From contig OZ038463.1 in NCBI GenBank assembly GCA_964036295.1, positions 28,321,069 through 28,385,068 on the forward strand: DNA of 64,000 nt, in the 5' to 3' direction. Source of the DNA: Plumapathes pennacea. Taxonomy: Eukaryota > Cnidaria > Anthozoa > Antipatharia > Myriopathidae. A program made the position numbers and the translations under genes. Shown piece by piece: positions 58,049 to 64,000 of the stretch (the stretch's first letter is position 1; each line of letters begins with the position of its first letter). The notes under the pieces are model-generated. The model ran no database searches and had not been told where the DNA came from. It saw nothing but the letters and a program-made list of their open reading frames with translations.

Positions 58049-59187
58049 TAGAAAAAAATGATGTTTAGTAAACTAAAAATTTTTATGAATGATTATTTTG
58101 TCAATTTGGCACCAGGAAAAGAATGTAATTTATTGCTGCATTTCCTTTTGCATTTTTGAATTAGCAGTTTAGCTGTACTTTATACATTACTGTGTATAAA
58201 GTAATGTTCAGAAGAGATTTACTGTGTTAGTAGCTGGTGTGGGCAGAAAAAAATTGCCATGATCTAAACAAGTTCAATTAGATAATGCCCTGACAAGTCA
58301 ATGCCTTCAGTAGACTGAAAGTCAGAAATCATTTGCAAAGATACATAATTATAACAGCCAAACAAGTCAATTTGCATTTACCACAGTTAGTTTCACTTTA
58401 CTTAGGCCAGCTCTTTACTAGCATTACTTTCTTCCTTTTCCTAGATAGAATTAGTAATGATATTTTATTACGTTTTCTTTTGAAGTTTTTTTTCCATGCA
58501 GCTGCATGAAATTAATTTCTGGTGAGATATTGTCTAAAGTGTTACCCGAACACAATCTACTTCCCCCACCCATCTACCTCCAGCAGAACACACTTTTTAA
58601 ATTATAGACTTTGATGCTTGTTTTGTTTTTCATAGGTCCCTAAATATCAAGACAAACATGAAGTCTAACTGGAAAAAGTATCTTTCTGTGATTAGGAAGA
58701 GTTAGTTTATACCCACATGACATGGGAAGTAAGACTTTTTTAAGATAAGAATGTCAATACAGTACTAAACTGATGCTCTTTTCATGTCTCACAGCATCTT
58801 ACAGTGCTGGATAATGTGCGAACCTGACTCTCATTTGTCTAATATTCTGTAAAATTATTGAATATTTATAGTGCACTTTTTCATTTTCACTCACAGTAGA
58901 GTATAGGGTTAGGGCTATATTTCTCTGGCATGGGAATTTGTGTGTTTGTACATGTACTGGGCAACACATGCAACAATTGAGAACTTCTGAGAAGTACAAT
59001 GTAACCTACAAGTACTCAGTATTTTACCAATGAATGTAGTGCAAAGACTGGCTCTGTATACTTTCTTATGAGACAAAATAAATTACTGTGAAATGGACAT
59101 GGCATGACGAATAATATCGTGAGAACTTCCTTCTTCTAAGATCACCCTACATATTATATAATAAAATTATTGTACTCTTCAAACAGC
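58049..59187. other. nothing recognised
   Basis: AT-rich noncoding DNA. A TTCCATGCAGCTGCATGAA palindrome lies near 58493. No gene or RNA seen. Confidence 0.35.
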
Positions 59188-59195
59188 AATGGGAC

Positions 59196-59587
59196 CCGGG
59201 GGGGGGGGGGGGGGGGTACTATGCCATATAGGTATGTGCCGCCCCAAAGTGTGTCATTTTCAAACATTTTTAGCCTGAAATAGGGCATAGATTTTGCCGT
59301 TTTGGTCTGAAATAGGGTATCGATTTTGTGTTTTTGGCCTGGGATAAGGTATGATTTTAATAGAAATGTGTCGCAGCGGACAATGCACGGCAAATGGAAG
59401 AAAACACAGAGCGGAAATTGTTGCAAAAGAAATAAATCTCTAAAATAGGTCTGAAATAGGGTATACATTTTGGAGTCAGGTCTGAAATAGGGTATAGTAA
59501 ATCAGATATTTTGGTCTGAAATATGGTAAGAGGTTTTCAGGTCCAGGTGGCACACTTGCACCCAAAATTATGATGAGTACTCCCCGG
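59196..59587 (+). mobile_element. GAAATAGGGTAT-rich element, 392 bp, exact 8-bp duplication
   Basis: AATGGGAC flanks both sides (59188-59195 and 59588-59595). The element starts CCGGGGGG (a long G run) and ends GTACTCCCCGG. Inside are at least five TCTGAAATAGGGTAT-like units. Eight-base duplications are typical of hAT and some other families. Noncoding and therefore non-autonomous. Confidence 0.8.
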
Positions 59588-59700
59588 AATGGGACACACA
59601 TGCCAATATCATGTAAATGCTAATATAGTGTCATCCGCCTTTAATTACATTAGAACTCTTAGCAATGTCATACATAATCGATTACTTGGGCGTGGGGTCT

Positions 59701-59721
59701 CTGTGAATATCGTATTTCTAG
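59701..59721 (+). repeat. isolated Helitron-like 3' end
   Basis: CTGTGAATATCGTATTTCTAG followed by T resembles the Helitron 3' termini at 28303 and 44812, but the preceding CGATTATCG palindrome is degraded. No matching 5' end was found nearby. Confidence 0.4.
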
Positions 59722-60417
59722 TAAATTTATAGTTTAATCAGGTTTCATTTAAGCAAGGTGTCAAAAGCCAAGTTCTCTATACTGTGTGATATATTTCTGG
59801 TGAGAAACTGGAAGTCTCTCGGGAGTTCCGCTCTTGTCCCTGCTTTCCATTTTAGTTTATTCTGCTCTCGACCCAACTAACGCCACGAGCTCACTGGCAA
59901 CGCCAGTCTAGTTACCTTTTGTGTTGCAAAACAGCTGTTGTTCAGTGAACAAAGGAAAAACTCTATCAACAAACGTTGTCGACGTGTGCCCCGGCGCGGT
60001 TAACGGTTTTTCATTTGACCACGATGTAAGCTGGTCAGCGCTTTCAAACAAATAGTAGCCTCGATTGCAGTCTCGCCTGTTCCCATGCCTCCAGCGAAAC
60101 TGGAAACGGCTATCCCTGGAGCGAGAGAGGGAGCAGGAGGCTGCATGCCTCTCAGCAGTCCGAATTAATTTTTTTTTCCCAGCCAGCAGAAAAGTAGATA
60201 GATCTCATGCCAGCCAGGACAGGTTCCAGTGTGGAACACATATTTTGTGGAACAGCTCCGATGGGTGGCTCCTCAAAAGGTTGTGAAATCTGAAAAAACT
60301 TTCTCAACATTACACGCTTCATTGACCATATTTGTCCACCCATTGGAAATGAGCTGATAACCCATTTCCAAAGAACCAATCAAAAGCCTAGAAATTCAAT
60401 ATCCGTGGTCCAGCTTG

Positions 60418-60450
60418 TAATAATCGCAGATATCCCCTCGCTCTGTAGTG
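60418..60450 (-). repeat. degraded Helitron-like 3' terminus
   Basis: AATAATCGCAGATATCCCCTCGCTCTG (read in two parts, AATAATCGCAGATATC and CCCTCGCTCTG) matches the inside of the Helitron 3' end seen at 15471 and 44820, but the CTAG end itself is missing. Confidence 0.45.
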
Positions 60451-60584
60451 GGTTTCCGGAATGCGGGGTTCTTATTTGTTTTCCGCTTGGAGATTATTTT
60501 AAAATCTTTTTTACAAACCACGGTTGTGTAGCGACAGGAAAAAATTGTGAAAAACCATTATTGGGTATTTGAATGGTAAATCCT

Positions 60585-61080
60585 AAATTCACAGCCAAAA
60601 ACCCATTATTGGGAAAACAGAACTATACCCATTAATGGTTTGTATCAAAACCATTCACGTAAATACATTTCCCATTCTGTGTTTTGGATGAATACCATTT
60701 ATGGTTTCTCAACCACCTTTGATGGTTTTAATGTATTTCCCATTAACAGTCTGTCGTTAGCGAGAATGTGTTTTCGAGCAATACCATGAATGGTTTTCCA
60801 GTTTATCAAGTGTTTTTTGTTTGTTTCCCATTATAAGGATTCCCATTATCATTATCATTCATGGGTATTCATATGATACCCATTAATGGCTTTCTAATAT
60901 TTTTCTGGAATGGGTTTCGTGTGTTTACCATTATGATATTTCAATTATCATTCATGGATTGGCATGTGATACCATTTATGGTTTTCTGATTTCTGGAGTG
61001 GGTTTTGTGTATTTCCCATTATGACATTCCTTATCATTCGTGGGTTGTCATACGATTTCCATTCATGCGATTACCATTAA
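60585..61080. repeat. CCATTAATGG-rich array
   Basis: Within 500 bp there are many related motifs, such as CCCATTAATGG, CCATTTATGG, CCATTATTGGG, CCATGAATGG and TTCCCATTATGA, on both strands, spaced irregularly. Many are short palindromes. I do not recognise the family. It could be a subterminal-repeat-rich transposon or a minisatellite derivative. Confidence 0.55.
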
Positions 61081-61245
61081 TTGTTTCAAATCTATAATTT
61101 TGTGCTCTAAACTCTGCAGATGTGTTACATAATATAGTTGCAGACTTGGCAAAGTTAAACTTTAATATGATGACATGCAATCATATATTAATACATTTGT
61201 ACTGAAATATATTTAACATTATATCCCAGTTGCAGGCTATTTAAT

Positions 61246-61432
61246 AAATTTCCACTGGTTTGCCGTGGTGTGGACTCTTATTTACCACGAGTTACGTCAT
61301 CACATGGTCGAAATGTTGTGGACTCACAAGGCACTTTGCCGAGTGAGTCCACAACTAATTTTGACCATGTGATGACGTAAATCGTGGTAAATAAGAGTCC
61401 ACACCACGGCAAACCAGTGGAAATTTGTTTTT
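61246..61432. repeat. near-perfect ~180-bp palindrome
   Basis: The left half from about 61248 (AAATTTCCACTGGTTTGCCG, GTGGTGTGGACTCTTATTTA, CCACGAGTTACGTCATCACA) is mirrored almost base for base by the right half ending near 61427, around a centre CAAGGCACTTTGCCGAG. Only a few mismatches interrupt an 85-bp stem. It is probably a MITE that is nearly all terminal repeat. Confidence 0.92.
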
Positions 61433-62959
61433 TACCACAATATTTAGAAATATAAAAGAAAGTTTCGTCGTATTTCGTTGCAAAGAGTGACACGCTGGCG
61501 AGAGCCAGAAACTAGTGTGTTGTGGTGAAAACTGTCATGTTCAGAAGGGCTTCAATATCTTCACATCTTCTCGACATATTTGAACAGTTGATGTTGATGT
61601 TGATGCCACTTTAATATAGCCCTGTGCCACAAGTGCCTCGGCAACTTTCAGCATCAGGGACTCTGACTCTGGACGTCACCAGTCGGCCGCTAAAAAAATT
61701 CTTTGTCGCAAGGCAGTCTAGTTTAGTTCGACAATGTTGCACAGTCTGCAATTTTCGTGAACACTAGCTGAACTCCAAAATTCGCTGAAACAACTTTTAC
61801 ACGCAACTACAGAATACTCCCGAGATTTGAAAGCCGAAAAAAGTGCAAAAAAAGTCGAAAAAAAGCCGAAAAAAGTGGCCCCTGGCTGGGTATTTTCTAC
61901 TTTAACAGCCTTCAGAAATCAAGAGCACCTCAACCCGGTTACATTTCATCCTTGAATACAGTGTGCCAACAAACACGGCGAGAAAACTTCACAGCATTTC
62001 CATGTGTCAGACTGCCAGTGAAATCATGCAACTATGTCAGATCGGATGACACAATCTTGCACGAAGGCACTCTGAGATAGCTTTGAAAACTGGCGAAAAG
62101 ATCACAATATAATCTTACTTGGCCTTCACCACAGTTCCCGGGGCATCAAACGGCAAAATATACGGCGATTGTAGAAATACCATAATGATACAATGCCCAC
62201 AATGCGGTATTTTTAACTATTTCACAATCATTCGGTAGGGTACAAAACTGTTGGTTCACACGAGACTTTCAAGATAGTAAACTCGAAATAAACGTTATTA
62301 CTAATATTTTACTTAATTTTATTAACATTACAATTTTTTCAAATCGAGTCCAGGTTTTACAAATTAGAGTCCAGTCCAGGTTTTCAGGGAAGATGAAACA
62401 TTTAATTGGTAAACAATTCAGTAAAAACGGCATTGTATTGACTCAATTTAATTAATTGTCACTTATAATAATTGACACACACTCCCCACTCTGCTTCGTA
62501 TCATGAGAGTTACGTCTGTATGATAGACACGAATTAATCTTTGAAAATCGCCATTCTCCATAGCATGTATATCATTTAACAATCAAAGAGGATAGAAAGC
62601 TATTGAGCTATTGAGCTTCACCTAAACAGTGTTGATAGTCATTCTCTCTGCAAATTATCAAATCAAGAATGAAATTGAATGCTCTACTCCCTGTAGCAAA
62701 TTATATAAACACACGTCGAATGTCAAATGAATTACAGGCTGTTGCTATGCATAGCTGCAATAGGCCGCATTTCAGGTTACACGATATTTTACTAACATCG
62801 CAGAGAGGATGTCTTTCATTTCTTTTTTGCCTTGGCATTTAACGTGACCAGAGTACAAAAAGCTAAAAAATTGACCTCTGAGAAATTAAACTGGTTCTAT
62901 TTCAAACTTTTTATTGAAAGCAATCTATAAAAAATCATTGCATTTGCCAGGTGTCTCTA
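61433..62959. other. nothing coding; short repeat tract
   Basis: TTGATGTTGATGTTGATG at 61588-61606 may be a LINE simple-repeat tail. A short run of AAAAGTCGAAAAAAAGCCG repeats lies at 61840-61880. No gene recognised. Confidence 0.35.
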
Positions 62960-62994
62960 TTCATACGCCACAAGCGCACTGGCCACGGACCTCT
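62960..62994. mobile_element. CAAG-element terminus, copy 3
   Basis: CATACGCCACAAGCGCACTG then GCCACGGACCTCT is followed by CTTG (62995-62998). It is the same terminal sequence and the same flanking tetranucleotide as the copies at 29705 and 48951. The inner part diverges after about 50 bp. Confidence 0.6.
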
Positions 62995-63072
62995 CTTGTT
63001 ATTGCCATATATCACTTGTGTTCCTATCATGAAATAGGTACCTAGAGTTGTTTTGCAAATTAGCCAGAAGTG

Positions 63073-63210
63073 GTAGGTTGGTTGTGATCGTCCGGGTTAG
63101 AGTAGTCTCCAGCAAGATTGTTGTTAGTGACTGACAATTCGACTTCCTGAGCGGAAGTCATCTTCAGCGAGTGAAAGAATTCGTCAGATGGCGGTATTTA
63201 TGTCTCACAC
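63073..63210 (-). pseudogene. Penelope-like element 3' region, second copy
   Basis: GGTAGGTTGGTTGTGATCGT through TCGTCAGATGGCGGTAT matches 31697-31828 with about ten differences. It contains only the 3' noncoding part, so it is a severely truncated insertion of the same family. Confidence 0.75.
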
Positions 63211-63439
63211 TCCGAACTAACACTACAAACCATTTGCCATGTTAACCAGATTTGTTGCAATGTACACTTACATGCTGACAGCTGATCACTGAGGAAATGA
63301 AATACAAGCTGCACATACAGCTTCCGAAAAAGGACCATTGACCGAGTTAACATCGTTTTCATTCCAGGCAGTCTATTAGCCATTCTCCAAGGATCACAAC
63401 ATGATACATGCTTGACCATAAAGCCCAGCGCAAATAGAC

Positions 63440-63735
63440 CCAACGCTGCCCCAAAGGGTATCGTTTTCAAGCATTTTTAGTCTGAAATAGGGTATCGATT
63501 TTGCCTTTTTGATCCGAAATAGGGTATCGATTTTGTCTTTTTGGTCTGGGAAATGGAAGAAAACACAGGGCGGAAATCGTTGCAAAAGAACAAAAATCTC
63601 TAAAAAAAGGTCTGAAATAGGGTATAAATTTTGGAGTCAGGTCTGAAATAGGGTATACATTTTTGGAGTCAGGTCTGAAATAGGGTATGGGTTTTCAGGA
63701 CCGGGCGGCACACCCTCACCCAAATTTATAATGAG
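63440..63735 (+). repeat. GAAATAGGGTAT-rich element, decayed copy
   Basis: Five or six TCTGAAATAGGGTAT-like units, with GGTATCGTTTTCAAGCATTT at the left and CCGGGCGGCACACCCTCACC at the right, correspond to the interior of 59196-59587. The G-rich ends are gone. Confidence 0.7.
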
Positions 63736-64000
63736 TGCCGAGAACCGTTCTTTCCCTTTCCAATACAAGAAATGGAAAGGATGTACGAAATGTCTGGTAC
63801 ATAGATGCAGTGGTTGCTATAAGACATTTTATTAATCGTTAGAATATTCTATTGAAAGCCGCGTTTTATTCTCTAGAAGGCAGGAAGTAATATTTTAGTG
63901 AGCCAAGTTTCAAAATTATCCGGGGGACAGGGAAGCATGCCTCCAGACCCCCCGAGCTAATACTGTCCGTGGTTTTTTGACGCAGTGGGCCAGGCTTTAA
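63736..64000. other. right edge; repeat-like, noncoding
   Basis: Near 63918-63955 the sequence CCGGGGGACAGGGAAGCATG then CCTCCAGACCCCCCGAG has the look of a dispersed repeat end. No gene seen before the window stops. Confidence 0.3.

Overview
This 64-kb window is eukaryotic, intron-rich and crowded with transposable elements. The mix (Helitron, DIRS, Penelope-like, KDZ, LINE, TTAA-specific and foldback DNA elements, with many MITEs) and a stand-alone LYS1-type saccharopine dehydrogenase in an animal-looking genome suggest an anthozoan cnidarian, most likely a stony coral or sea anemone. That assignment is inference from gene style and cannot be proved from the window. No bacterial operons or viral genomes were seen. 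All boundaries were read by eye.

Layout. 0.6-9.1 kb: the 3' part (10 exons, + strand) of a saccharopine dehydrogenase of the lysine-forming LYS1 type, with a MITE, a LINE remnant and a 2-kb foldback element in its last two introns. 9.5-10.0 kb: a small foldback repeat enclosing degenerate telomere-like repeats. 10.7-14.2 kb: a broken DIRS retrotransposon (gag, reverse transcriptase, end of tyrosine recombinase) split by two nested DNA elements. 15.5-16.8 kb: a short Helitron on the minus strand. 17.8-22.9 kb: a tyrosine-recombinase exon followed by a 12-exon KDZ (CxC/Zisupton-type) transposase gene with an extra C-terminal domain. 25.3-28.3 kb: a second Helitron with both ends present. 29.7-34 kb: a CAAG-flanked element, a 325-bp (TAA)n tract and a Penelope-like endonuclease fragment with an inverted duplication. 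35.2-38.9 kb: a full-length but frameshifted LINE with a PHD-like finger. 39.3-41.8 kb: a Helitron-like ORF relic and a ~131-bp satellite. 42.5-44.6 kb: a foldback element.

The most striking structure is 44,812-54,953: a minus-strand Helitron carrying an 8.6-kb TTAA-flanked element with very long inverted arms. That element in turn carries a 3-kb CAAG-flanked element (itself holding a TTA-flanked MITE), a 1.56-kb TTAA element, a 345-bp element with near-8-bp duplications and a 533-bp TTAA MITE. Several of these insertions can be proved inside the window, because an uninterrupted copy of the target is present elsewhere (the other inverted arm, the short Helitron at 15.5 kb, or the CAAG-element copy at 29.7 kb).

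55.6-58.0 kb is a ~1.26-kb tandem duplication ending in a strong hairpin. 59-64 kb holds a 392-bp element with an exact 8-bp duplication, a CCATTAATGG-rich array, a near-perfect 180-bp palindrome and further repeat fragments.

Only LYS1 is a convincing host gene. The KDZ gene may be a transposon or a decaying domesticated copy. Almost everything else is mobile DNA or its debris.
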